Origin: Candidatus Tisiphia endosymbiont of Nemotelus nigrinus
Lineage (GTDB): Bacteria > Pseudomonadota > Alphaproteobacteria > Rickettsiales > Rickettsiaceae
Reading direction: 5' to 3'
NCBI RefSeq assembly: GCF_964026475.1
Contig: NZ_OZ032151.1
Coordinates: forward strand, 496,001-560,000
DNA length: 64,000 bases
In this document: one piece after another, positions 17,845 to 27,723 of the stretch
Position numbering within the stretch: position 1 is the first letter of the stretch
Layout of the letters: the number at the start of each line of letters is the position of its first letter
Position numbers and translations under genes: made by a program
The notes under the pieces: model-generated
Told to the model about the DNA's origin: nothing
What the model saw: only the letters and a program-made list of their open reading frames with translations
Database searches by the model: none

Positions 17845-19899
17845 CTATCCGATTATACCAAAAACCTTAAATATAAATATTATATCATCAGCTGCTTCTT
17901 TTAGATAATCGAAACGACCAGAAGAACCTTTATGCCCTGAATCCATATTAGTTTTTAGCAATAATATATTATCGTCGAGTTTTGTCGCTCGAATCTTTGC
18001 TACCCATTTAGCCGCTTCCCAATAGCCAACTCTAGGGTCAGAGATTCCAGCAGTGATAAATAGACTTGGGTAATTTTGGGCTTTTATATTATCATACGGA
18101 GAATAAGACTTAATATAGTTAAAATATTCTAATTCTTTAGGATTCCCCCACTCTTTAAACTCACCGGGGGTTAACGGCAATTGTTCATCGAGCATAGTAT
18201 TTAATACATCAACAAAAGGCACATGGGCAAGTGCCGCTTTAAATAATTCTGGCTGTTTATTAATGACCGCACCAATTAACATCCCCCCTACACTTCCACC
18301 ACAAATTACTATATTACCCTGGCTAGTATATTTTTCTTTAATTAGCTCTTTACTAACCGCAATAAAGTCATCGAAAGTTCTTTTTTTATTGAGGAACTTG
18401 GCAGCCTCATACCAATCATGCCCGAGATCATCTCCCCCTCTAATATGGGCAAGAGCATAGACAAATCCACGATTTACAAGAGAAATAGCTGTATTCCGGA
18501 AAGATACTGGTATGCTAACACCATATGAACCATAACCATATAAATATAAAGGATTTTTCCCATCCTTGTTAAATAACGATTTTTTATATAATAAGGTAAT
18601 TGGCACTTTTACCCCCTCATTATCAGCAAATATCCTTTCTACCATATATTCTTCAGGATTAAAGCCACTTGGGATTTCTTGCACTTTCAATATTGTCAGT
18701 TGGTCGCTATTAAAATCATAACTATAAGTGGTGTTCGGTCTAGCAAGTGAAGAATAATTTACTCGAATATCATCTTCATCAAAATTAGTAGACATGGCTG
18801 AGGCAGTAAAAGCAGCATCCGGGAAATGGATAATTTTTTCATCCTGTTCTTTAAGATGTTTTATTTTAATAACTGGTAATCCTTGATCACGATAATTAAC
18901 TATCAAATAATTTCTAGTGATGGCAAAGCTTGACAAATATTTACCCGAGTCTTCCGGTATATAATCATTTTTCCATAAATCATTTTGAAAATTATGTACA
19001 TTTACTAATACTATACGAAAGTTCTTTGCCCCCTCGTTGGTATTAATATAAAAATTATCACCATTATGCTTAACATTATAAAAAATCCCATCCTTTGCAG
19101 CTCTAATAAGTTTAGGCTGGAAGCTATGATCACGCATTTCTATAGCATATATTTCATTTTCATTATGACCAGAAATATCAATAAAAATATATTGTCGACT
19201 AGATGATTTGCCTGCATTCAACTGATATAATGGATTTGTTATATGATGTACTAACTTATCATTGGAAATTACATCACCTAAAGAGTGGAACATTAATTTA
19301 TCACAACGAGAATTCTCATTAATCGGCATATAAAAGAATCCTTTCAAATCTTCATGCCAAATTATATTGCGACTAACATTATGTATTTCATCTGGTAAAT
19401 ATTGTTTGGTCTTTAAATTATAGATTTTAATTGTATATTTCTCATCACCGGTAAAATCAACACTATAAGCTAGTAACGTATGATCAGAAGAAACGGCTAC
19501 TAGACCTACATCAGTAAATTTATTATCTTTGGCAAGAACATTGATATCTAATATAATTTCTTCTAGAGCATCCACTGACCCTATCTTTCGGCAATATATC
19601 GGATATTCGGTATTTTCTTCAGTTATAATATAATAATAATTATTATCTTTTTTTACATAAGTTGACTGATCAGCAAGCTTAATCCTGCCTTTTAATTCTT
19701 CAAAGATTTTATCTTTTTTTTCTTGTAACGGCTGAAAAAATTGCTCGGAATATTTATTTTCTGCCTGTAAATATTCTATGATTTCTTTATCGTCAACATT
19801 AGGCCATTTGATATCTCTAAGCCAGTTATATTCATCTGTAATTTTTTGACCGTGCAATGTAAAACTGTAATCGACCTTATTAGCTATGGGTGGCTGCAT
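17845..19899 (-). CDS. ptrB: Oligopeptidase B, S9 family (protease II)
   Basis: 684 residues, the normal length. An N-terminal seven-bladed propeller is followed by the alpha/beta-hydrolase domain. The catalytic triad is visible: Ser536 in GGSVGG, Asp621 in GISDPRVGYWE, His656 in DSGHKGSSG. Other family blocks are YLYGYGSYG and YALAHIRGGDDLGHDWYEAA. It cleaves short peptides after basic residues and has no signal peptide, so it is cytosolic. Its role in Rickettsia is probably recycling imported or degraded peptides. It follows the upstream membrane-transporter gene by 7 bp and is probably co-transcribed with it. Confidence 0.95.
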   Translation of the reverse strand: MQPPIANKVDYSFTLHGQKITDEYNWLRDIKWPNVDDKEIIEYLQAENKYSEQFFQPLQEKKDKIFEELKGRIKLADQSTYVKKDNNYYYIITEENTEYPIYCRKIGSVDALEEIILDINVLAKDNKFTDVGLVAVSSDHTLLAYSVDFTGDEKYTIKIYNLKTKQYLPDEIHNVSRNIIWHEDLKGFFYMPINENSRCDKLMFHSLGDVISNDKLVHHITNPLYQLNAGKSSSRQYIFIDISGHNENEIYAIEMRDHSFQPKLIRAAKDGIFYNVKHNGDNFYINTNEGAKNFRIVLVNVHNFQNDLWKNDYIPEDSGKYLSSFAITRNYLIVNYRDQGLPVIKIKHLKEQDEKIIHFPDAAFTASAMSTNFDEDDIRVNYSSLARPNTTYSYDFNSDQLTILKVQEIPSGFNPEEYMVERIFADNEGVKVPITLLYKKSLFNKDGKNPLYLYGYGSYGVSIPVSFRNTAISLVNRGFVYALAHIRGGDDLGHDWYEAAKFLNKKRTFDDFIAVSKELIKEKYTSQGNIVICGGSVGGMLIGAVINKQPELFKAALAHVPFVDVLNTMLDEQLPLTPGEFKEWGNPKELEYFNYIKSYSPYDNIKAQNYPSLFITAGISDPRVGYWEAAKWVAKIRATKLDDNILLLKTNMDSGHKGSSGRFDYLKEAADDIIFIFKVFGIIG

Positions 19900-19906
19900 T
19901 TTATCC

Positions 19907-21568
19907 TCATCTAGTGCTGATTATTATAAAAGTAATTAATGATATCATTACTACTAATAGAGCTGTTGATTGATTATGCAAAGATTTCATCTTACGTAAA
20001 GTATTTTTTTCTACTCTCTTAAAAATAGGGTACTCCTCCCCTAGTCTATCATTAACCCCCTGCCCCACTAAGTGATATTTAGAATAAATACGACGAAAAT
20101 TATTTTCAATAAACTGAAATAAATCTAAATTTATATTAGCCGTTGAATATCTAGAAATCTTTTTACCAAAAACCAAGGCAAGCAATATACCTATCACTAT
20201 TATTACCAGTTGTTTTATTAAATCCAACCAATTTATATCAAACATTTCAACAGGATAAGATGACCATAGTAATTTCAATCCTTGCTCTAAAAAGAAGTTA
20301 GTTACCAACATAAACGATAACATGACAAATAAGCTGAGTCTGCTCAAAATATTTAAATTAGGATAAAAGTCATTGACCAAAGATTTGTATTTAACCATAG
20401 AAAATAAAGCTACACATGTTATAACCTTTAGTAGGAAAATAGCGTAATAATTAATATCCCTGTCCAAAGCGTTGGTTACAACAACTTTGCTAACAAAACT
20501 AGCAAGAGGCGGCAAGGCTATAATGAACAATACGCTAACTATTAAACTACTAAGCAATAAAGGACTTCTCCGTGAGTAAAGCCCTTTTATCTCAGAGCAA
20601 TTTTCTATATTACTTTTATCTATTAATATAGCAACATATAGACCAAATAAAGCTTTATACAATATATGTACAGAAAGAAAAACTATGATTCCTAAATTTG
20701 CTTGTTGAGATTTTGTACCAATGGCAATCAGCATGAATCCAAGCTGAGAAACAGTAAGATAACATACGACCCTTTTGATGTTATCTTCTATACAAGCATA
20801 AATTCCACCATATATAATCATTGATAATCCAAAAAATTTAAGCAGCTCTAAGCCACTAAATAATTTAAGTAGTGTAATTATCGAGATTTTACTAGTAAAA
20901 CTAATTAAGTATAACATCCCTGAAGTTGAGGCAAATGGATAACAATTAACAATCCATCCGGAAAAAGGTATAATCGCTACATTAATTAAACAGCCAGCAA
21001 GTATTAGAACATAAAAGATACAAGAGCTGTCCCTATTTTCTATCAATTGAGTAAGAGGAATAATCTGGGTGTTAGAACTGTTGGTAATTATATAACTAAT
21101 CCCTATTAAGATAAGACTACCACTTATAAGATGCGTAAGAAAATACTGTCTTGCAGCCTTAATACTATTTTTACAATTGCCGTAAAAAATTAACAAAGCA
21201 GCACATATCATCATTACTTCTAGAGCGACAAACATCGAGATAAAATCCCCAGCAAATAAACAGCTCAAAGAAGCTGTTGAATATAGACTACCTACCAGTA
21301 CCTCAAATTTTCTGTTTTGACCAATGGCATATAAGTTAGTCACCAACGTCACAACCATAAAAGCAAGTGCTATTAATTTATTCTCATGACTAAAATTAAT
21401 AATAAAACTATTATTATATAGATTAATTACCACCTCATTATGGTTGTTAATTAATAATATGCCAGCAACTATTGGATAGATTATTGAGATAATATAAAAT
21501 GCCTTTCTAAATTTAAAATAGAGAAACAAGATAAACAAAGGAATAAGTAAAGCAGGGTAGAAAAACAT
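19907..21568 (-). CDS. Proton-conducting membrane subunit of the NuoL/M/N-MrpD family
   Basis: 553 residues with about 14 membrane helices. The family core is recognisable: ALEVMMICAALLIFY, AARQYFLTHLISGSLILIGI, YACIEDNIKRVVCYLTVSQL, GFMLIAIGTKSQ and PPLASFVSKVVV. Proteins of this family form the proton- or sodium-translocating modules of complex I and Mrp antiporters. No other nuo or mrp gene is nearby; its only partner in the probable transcript is ptrB. I cannot tell NuoN-like from MrpD-like by eye, so no symbol is given. A few hydrophilic residues close the C-terminus before a last helix (ALLVVMISLITFIIIS). Confidence 0.8.
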   Translation of the reverse strand: MFFYPALLIPLFILFLYFKFRKAFYIISIIYPIVAGILLINNHNEVVINLYNNSFIINFSHENKLIALAFMVVTLVTNLYAIGQNRKFEVLVGSLYSTASLSCLFAGDFISMFVALEVMMICAALLIFYGNCKNSIKAARQYFLTHLISGSLILIGISYIITNSSNTQIIPLTQLIENRDSSCIFYVLILAGCLINVAIIPFSGWIVNCYPFASTSGMLYLISFTSKISIITLLKLFSGLELLKFFGLSMIIYGGIYACIEDNIKRVVCYLTVSQLGFMLIAIGTKSQQANLGIIVFLSVHILYKALFGLYVAILIDKSNIENCSEIKGLYSRRSPLLLSSLIVSVLFIIALPPLASFVSKVVVTNALDRDINYYAIFLLKVITCVALFSMVKYKSLVNDFYPNLNILSRLSLFVMLSFMLVTNFFLEQGLKLLWSSYPVEMFDINWLDLIKQLVIIVIGILLALVFGKKISRYSTANINLDLFQFIENNFRRIYSKYHLVGQGVNDRLGEEYPIFKRVEKNTLRKMKSLHNQSTALLVVMISLITFIIISTR

Positions 21569-21642
21569 TATTAACTCTAATTATGGTTTTGTAGGGACTC
21601 TGTCCAAAAAAGTGTGTAAATTTCTAAAATAGGTCACTAAAT

Positions 21643-21731
21643 AGGTATACTATTCCAGCAAAAATCTTATTAATTTTCGCTAAAAAATCCATTAATTCAT
21701 CAGTTAAATAAGCTTTGTTAACAGTGTCTAA
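21643..21731 (-). repeat. Partial copy of the 166-bp inverted-repeat element
   Basis: GGTATACTATTCCAGCAAAA through to GCTTTGTTAACAGTGTCTAA matches one end and the middle of the intact copies. The left part is replaced at about 21594-21642 by GGGACTCTGTCCAAAAAAGT, which resembles the end of an IS256-like element. It lies between the rvh cluster and the transporter gene. Confidence 0.75.
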
Positions 21732-21741
21732 TTACTCTGAG

Positions 21742-24700
21742 TCACTTTTCATATTTAGACATTTTCGCAGCTAAGCGATATTGATTAATTCCATCAACAT
21801 GAGATTTAATTTCCCTTTTGATCAGCTCTTTTCTTTCTTCTATTTTCTTCAATACTGCTTTACTATACTCTAAAGATTTATTATCACCATTGTCTTCAGC
21901 TTTTTCACGCATAACATCATAATATTCTTGTCTACGTACATATCTATCATCATCGATCATTCTTTGTTCAATCTTATGGGCATTGTCAATCATTTCCCGA
22001 GTTTGAGTATCTGTTGCTTTCTCTCGCATAAATCTTTCCCCCATTAATACCGGATTTTCTCCATCATTTTCACCTTGAGCAAGTGCATCATATACTTGGA
22101 AGGCAAGATTTTTGTTGGTTAATTCCTCATAATAATCAACATCTGCTGTTCTCCCCTGTAATTCAAGTTTAGCTAGATATTCAGGAGATGATATATCTTC
22201 CTGAATAGCAATAGTTTCTTTATTGATTTGCGTCTTAAGTTTTTGATGTTCCAAAGCTCGTTGTTCATCCTTAAGTGATTCACTATGGGTTCTAAGTCTT
22301 GAATCATTATAATTAAAATCTTCCCACTCAGCTCCAGTCAGGTTACCCTCAAAAGCATCACGTAAATCTTTACCAACAATAGCAGTCAGAGCTTCTCGCT
22401 TTAATCCTTCATAACCAGCATATATTTTCTCTCCTATATTCCTACGTTTCCTATCACGTAATGCTCTTTTTTCATCAACACGCTTGTTCATCTCTTGCCA
22501 ACTTCTGAGAGGCGCTATATTCTTACCAAATAACCCTACTCCTCTTTTTGACATTTCTTGATGCGAGTTCATATAAGCTTGCTGGAAATCTTTGGTAAAC
22601 TTTGCATCACTGGCTAATTCTCGTAAAGTCTTACCATCTTTAGTTTTCATTAACTCATTAAGTTCTTTCTTTTGCTCTTCGCTAAGAGAATCATATTTCT
22701 TGCCTTCTCCAAATTTAAGAGCTGCTAAATGATCCCGAAGTTCTGCATAACTACTACCAGTAAATTCTTTAACTTGTCCATCAGGTTTAATAGTTTCCAT
22801 AACCTCGCTAATAGCCCTTTGATAATCACTTCCAGCTTTAACATTAACGTCTTTATAATCTATACCATAGGTTCTTTTCACTTCACTTAAAACACTAGAT
22901 TTTACTGCTTTTGGGTCAAGTGCCTCTTGGGCTACACCCCCCATCATCCAGCCTTCATACTTATCTGCAAAAAACATACTTGCCTTCTCAGTTACTTGAT
23001 CTACCCTTTGCTTGACAGCCCCGAACGCATAGTTTGTAGGTCTCTCTATTTGTTGCTGAATAGGTTCAAAGGCAGCTTGTCCAACTGCTTGTAAATTTGT
23101 TAAATTACCTGATGTGCTAGATAAGAATTTAGCACTTGAAACAGCTATATCATTAAATTTACTTAGTAAATAAACACATACAAAAATTAACAATAATCCA
23201 TCCAGCTGAACAAATTTACCATTAAAAAAGTTGTTAATCCTTGTTAAATCTTTGACTGGATCTAAAAATGGTAACTCAATATATCTATTTTCCTTACATT
23301 CATAAGCTAAACATAATCTACCCTCCGGCGAGCTGCCCTCTGGTGAATCGTCCTTTACACGATGATCGACAGGTACTAATATATCAGCTCTTATTTTACT
23401 GAAATTATTACCTTTCATTGGAGATGGAAACCACCAATAAAATATTGAGTCACCAAGACTAGTGTCTAGATCTTCATTAATGCTACCAAATAACTCATTT
23501 ATCGGCCCTAAATCTGGGAAGTCGTACTTACATACACCAAAACCAAGTGAAGAATATATCTCTGTTCTGATAATCATTGAAATAAATGCTAGACCAGTAA
23601 ATAATATAATCGGTTGTATAGCATATGAAATCAGCTGTCTTAACCAGTTTTCAAACAATGAACGTATGATACCAAATAACATAAAACAAATGAATATTGG
23701 TGCCATTATGATAATTATCCCAATGATTATCAATGCCGTAAGATATATAACAGTAGCTTTAAATACCATCATGAAGATATAATAAAGAGCAATCAGGAAT
23801 AGAATTATATATATAAACCCTAATGGATCAACGAATAGTAATGAAAATAGTTTTGCCATAGTTTGTGGAGCAATCATCAAACCTATAATGCTCCAAGACC
23901 CAGGGCCTGTTGCAGCAGTTTGTTTAATTATTTGTAATATTTGTTCTACCCCTTCCACAAAAAATACAAATAAGTAATCATGGAAGAATTGCCAACTACT
24001 AGTGGAACTGAGCAGAGTTGATACTATACTAACTTTTACTATTCTGACTATTAATTCAGTATGCGTGAGATTGACATTGCCAATCAGAAAAGAAAATCCT
24101 GTAAATATAATATACAAAGTCAACAAAGCTGAAACAGATAGACGATACCCAGGTGTTTTAATAATATTCTCGTAAATTGCCCTAACTAGCCCCTTTTCTT
24201 TATCATTACCAAATAACTCAACTTTTATTAAATTTGTTAGAAACTCAATAGGGTCTGGCCTAGTGTCATTAACCCCAGATTTAATAACTACACGATACTG
24301 ACCATTATTATCATCATAAAATTTATCTAAAATCTTAAAATATAATGGAGATTTATCGTATTGCAGTTTATCAACATCTTGATATTGATAACTTATTCCT
24401 CCAGCTTTTACTAATTCACCTCTTTTATTAAGATCATAAAGATTAACAGTAGGCACACCGAGATGAGCAGTAATTCCATCTGGTGCACGTTGTGTCTGCA
24501 GTGAAATATTGGGGTCTGTACCACGCTCAGCAATCAATAAATATAGCCCCACTCCATTTTTAAATAAGCATGGTGCGTTACTAATTTTAGCATCCTTACT
24601 ATTAGTACACATCTTACCATCTATAAATTGACACTCTTGTAATCTCTTACAAAACTCAGATAAAGTATTGGTATTATTTGCCTGACCATACCATGCACAC

Positions 24701-24972
24701 CAAGCCGATAACTCTGAAGGACTATTCTTATCTCCTTTAGCAAAATCCCAAGTTTTTACCAATATAGTAAGTGGTTGACCATTTACATTATATCCACTAT
24801 CGACCCAAGGAGCTGATTGATTATCTTGTTGCCCACTTAACTCTTCTTTCTTATATCTTGAAGAAATTACAAATTTTATAAAGCCAAAATCATCCGCATC
24901 AATGCACCTATCCCCAGTACACCCTGAAAGGCAAAATATAGAAATTAATAAAATAGTAAGGATATTTTTCAT
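21742..24972 (-). CDS. rvhB6e: Type IV secretion VirB6-like protein RvhB6e
   Basis: 1,076 residues. It has a lipoprotein-type signal (ILLISIFCLSGC), then a periplasmic region with several Cys, then the TrbL/VirB6 membrane core (about residues 265-450, for example VSIVSTLLSSTSSWQFFHDY, IYIILFLIALYYIFMMVF and IIMAPIFICFMLFGIIRSLF). It ends in a very long charged, coiled-coil C-terminus (about residues 650-1,076, rich in Lys/Glu/Arg). VirB6 is the polytopic inner-membrane channel component of type IV secretion. Rickettsia carry five tandem VirB6 genes of unusual length. It is the last gene of the block, 26 bp after rvhB6d. Confidence 0.9.
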   Translation of the reverse strand: MKNILTILLISIFCLSGCTGDRCIDADDFGFIKFVISSRYKKEELSGQQDNQSAPWVDSGYNVNGQPLTILVKTWDFAKGDKNSPSELSAWCAWYGQANNTNTLSEFCKRLQECQFIDGKMCTNSKDAKISNAPCLFKNGVGLYLLIAERGTDPNISLQTQRAPDGITAHLGVPTVNLYDLNKRGELVKAGGISYQYQDVDKLQYDKSPLYFKILDKFYDDNNGQYRVVIKSGVNDTRPDPIEFLTNLIKVELFGNDKEKGLVRAIYENIIKTPGYRLSVSALLTLYIIFTGFSFLIGNVNLTHTELIVRIVKVSIVSTLLSSTSSWQFFHDYLFVFFVEGVEQILQIIKQTAATGPGSWSIIGLMIAPQTMAKLFSLLFVDPLGFIYIILFLIALYYIFMMVFKATVIYLTALIIIGIIIIMAPIFICFMLFGIIRSLFENWLRQLISYAIQPIILFTGLAFISMIIRTEIYSSLGFGVCKYDFPDLGPINELFGSINEDLDTSLGDSIFYWWFPSPMKGNNFSKIRADILVPVDHRVKDDSPEGSSPEGRLCLAYECKENRYIELPFLDPVKDLTRINNFFNGKFVQLDGLLLIFVCVYLLSKFNDIAVSSAKFLSSTSGNLTNLQAVGQAAFEPIQQQIERPTNYAFGAVKQRVDQVTEKASMFFADKYEGWMMGGVAQEALDPKAVKSSVLSEVKRTYGIDYKDVNVKAGSDYQRAISEVMETIKPDGQVKEFTGSSYAELRDHLAALKFGEGKKYDSLSEEQKKELNELMKTKDGKTLRELASDAKFTKDFQQAYMNSHQEMSKRGVGLFGKNIAPLRSWQEMNKRVDEKRALRDRKRRNIGEKIYAGYEGLKREALTAIVGKDLRDAFEGNLTGAEWEDFNYNDSRLRTHSESLKDEQRALEHQKLKTQINKETIAIQEDISSPEYLAKLELQGRTADVDYYEELTNKNLAFQVYDALAQGENDGENPVLMGERFMREKATDTQTREMIDNAHKIEQRMIDDDRYVRRQEYYDVMREKAEDNGDNKSLEYSKAVLKKIEERKELIKREIKSHVDGINQYRLAAKMSKYEK

Positions 24973-24998
24973 TTATAAAACCTAGGCTTAAATAGTAA

Positions 24999-27710
24999 TT
25001 ATTCCTTTTTAGTAGGTGGCTCACCTGCTCCACCAACATCTGAATCATGTCTTGAGGCAAATATTTTGCCAGTATACTCTTTTTTATTCTCAGAATCCTC
25101 TCTACCCTTTGCTCTATAATTTTGATCTATTACTTTATCTTTAAATATTCTAGCAGGAGCAAGAGCTACATCCTTAATAGGGTTTGCTACAGTTTCCATA
25201 TCATGTATGATAGATTTTGTAGGATTATCAGGTGCTCGGAAATTACCTTCCTGCCTTGCAGGTGTTACATTCGTCAATTGAGCAACCACTATAGTAACAT
25301 AATCAACAAGCCCATGAGCCATTAGACAATACGCATAGAATAACAAGCTACTGGTAAATATTACCAAAAATGTACCTGTAGAATTTAATAAATCGTTTAA
25401 ATCATTAATTTCTGTAACTGATGGGCTAAAGAAAGGTATCCCAGGTAAAAATGGTAATCTAAAAGAAAAATTAATTGGTATGTCAATATGTGTTAAATCT
25501 AATCCTATGGCTATTGGTAGGAAGTCAGGATTCCAACATGCTCTAACCACAATTTTTAAAAGTTGTTCCGACATTACTTGATCTATTAATAGAAAGAATA
25601 TTAATAATATACTTGGTTGCATTACATAGCTAAATAAAGTAGACAACCAGTTATCGAAGATACTTTTAGTTTTCTCGAATAAGACCAAGATTATAAAAAA
25701 TGGTGCTAAAGATATCATAACTGATAGACCAACATACGCTATAACGTAACCTATAATAACTTCCAAAATAGCCCTAAAATAAAGTGTAAGAGAATAAATA
25801 GTTATAATAGCAACAACAATAAGACCATTATGGATTTGTAACAACTGTATGAATAGCAATAACCAAAATCTACCATTGGTATATTTGTCAAATATTGGAT
25901 CAATAAAACCAAAAATGTTAGACTTAGAACTACTAAGACCTACCACATTTGTCATTATATAGTCTGTACCTTCAATAAAGGCACTAAATAAGTAGTCATT
26001 AAAGAATTTCCAACTATCCTCTCTTAATAGTATTGCTACCAAAGCTATTTTTATAAACCTCGTTAATAAATCTTTAGCAGTTATCTGGGTAGCCCCTGCT
26101 AAAAAGGTCAAAGCATATATAGTAACGTAGAGAATTAATGCCGATCTTATGATTCGTTGTAACGTGACATTTTTAGTTAGTTTATCATAGAAATTCCTAG
26201 TAAAACTATGGAACTTATCCGTAATAGGTTTAACTGCACCTTTATATACAATGTCTGAAAACCAAGTGCTTCCCGTGTAATTAGCATAATTTACATTAAT
26301 TTCTCCCACTATCCCTTTATTAGGGTTCTTAACTCTAACCCATAAATACCCATCTTGCTCAGCATCAATTGAAAAATCTTGGTTAATTTGTGTACCAACG
26401 ATCGATTCATTTGGTGTTCCTCCATCTTTCATTATAGTATATTCAACTTCTATGTTTTTTTGTTGAATATCACTAATAGCATTATTACCATTACCTATTT
26501 CTACAATCATAATGTAGCGTCCAAAATACAAGAACTTAGCACTCAAATCTACATCAGAACTATTAATATAAGAATTAAGTGCATTAAGATCAGAAAAGTT
26601 AGTCCAACTGCTCATTAGAGGTTTGTCTAGGTTAGTAAACATACCTTGAATTGACCAATCAGTTAAGAAGTCTAAATTCCCGGCAACATCAGATTTATAA
26701 TATAAGAAACTCTTTTTTAAAGATTTAGAATATACAAAACTTTCTGTTTCTCTCTTTATGACCTTACCACTTACCAATATCCTCATCCCTCTTCCTTGAT
26801 CATAAAAGCACAGTGGAGTATTGTTCTTATCATTGGCAGAATCAGGACAACTACCTAAGTTATTCATACTTTGTATAGAGGCTTGAGTTAATGGCTTACC
26901 AACTAATATTAGCTTATCTAACACCTTATATTTGGTATTTGCTCCAGTACCGCTACATTCTGCACTTCTTGAGGGATCAATGACCTTACATAATTCTTCT
27001 GCAGTTGAATATAATATTCTACTATCAAGGTTACTATTAGTATACAATGACGAAACTGCCAATTGATTGTTATCCTGTTCTGTTTTTAACAAATCTTCGT
27101 CAGTATCTACACCAAAGAAATCTCCTGCCTTTGCAAGGGTTATATTTACTACATCACCTTGTTCCACACGAATTTTTTGTCTATTTTTAGCAAAATAGTC
27201 CACATAGTCTGGCATTTTTTTAAATGCTAAATTTATATAATCTTTAGTTGGATCAGTTGTATTAAATCTTGGGAAATCAGTAGCTTCATACTTATTAGTT
27301 AAATAATTAAAAGTTTTAATAAATATTTGAGGTTTATCAAACCTTGGATCTATACGGTAAATCACTAAGTATTTTCTTAGATTACTAGCAGCTACAGCTC
27401 CTCTAGTACTCCACTCAAACTTAATTTTCTTATCTTTTTTAACGTAGTTACCAGTAGAATGCCATATATTTGGTTTTGCAAGGTCTAAAGAAATCCTACC
27501 TTCTTGAAAACCATTGAATTTTGGTGCTTCTAGGCATGATGAGAATAAAATACTAAGCCCTCCTAAGGTCGAATTCATCCAGTCATATTTACTATCATCA
27601 GCTTTGACGGGATGAAAGGCAAAAAGAACTACTAAGGCAACAAATACTTGCCCCTTAAATAGTAAATCTACCAACAAAATTAGATACCTAAAATTTCTCA
27701 TCCCATTCAC
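24999..27710 (-). CDS. rvhB6d: Type IV secretion VirB6-like protein RvhB6d
   Basis: 903 residues. A signal peptide-like N-terminus (VFVALVVLFAFHPVKA) is followed by a 500-residue periplasmic domain. The VirB6/TrbL helices come next (ALILYVTIYALTFLAGATQI, LVAILLREDSWKFFNDYLFS, VMISLAPFFIILVLFEKTKS, YVMQPSILLIFFLLIDQ), then a short charged tail. The block RLIRIALVA-like / EDSWKFFNDYLF is shared by all five paralogues here. It sits between rvhB6c (13 bp) and rvhB6e (26 bp). Confidence 0.9.
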   Translation of the reverse strand: MNGMRNFRYLILLVDLLFKGQVFVALVVLFAFHPVKADDSKYDWMNSTLGGLSILFSSCLEAPKFNGFQEGRISLDLAKPNIWHSTGNYVKKDKKIKFEWSTRGAVAASNLRKYLVIYRIDPRFDKPQIFIKTFNYLTNKYEATDFPRFNTTDPTKDYINLAFKKMPDYVDYFAKNRQKIRVEQGDVVNITLAKAGDFFGVDTDEDLLKTEQDNNQLAVSSLYTNSNLDSRILYSTAEELCKVIDPSRSAECSGTGANTKYKVLDKLILVGKPLTQASIQSMNNLGSCPDSANDKNNTPLCFYDQGRGMRILVSGKVIKRETESFVYSKSLKKSFLYYKSDVAGNLDFLTDWSIQGMFTNLDKPLMSSWTNFSDLNALNSYINSSDVDLSAKFLYFGRYIMIVEIGNGNNAISDIQQKNIEVEYTIMKDGGTPNESIVGTQINQDFSIDAEQDGYLWVRVKNPNKGIVGEINVNYANYTGSTWFSDIVYKGAVKPITDKFHSFTRNFYDKLTKNVTLQRIIRSALILYVTIYALTFLAGATQITAKDLLTRFIKIALVAILLREDSWKFFNDYLFSAFIEGTDYIMTNVVGLSSSKSNIFGFIDPIFDKYTNGRFWLLLFIQLLQIHNGLIVVAIITIYSLTLYFRAILEVIIGYVIAYVGLSVMISLAPFFIILVLFEKTKSIFDNWLSTLFSYVMQPSILLIFFLLIDQVMSEQLLKIVVRACWNPDFLPIAIGLDLTHIDIPINFSFRLPFLPGIPFFSPSVTEINDLNDLLNSTGTFLVIFTSSLLFYAYCLMAHGLVDYVTIVVAQLTNVTPARQEGNFRAPDNPTKSIIHDMETVANPIKDVALAPARIFKDKVIDQNYRAKGREDSENKKEYTGKIFASRHDSDVGGAGEPPTKKE

Positions 27711-27723
27711 TTGTTTTCAGTTA

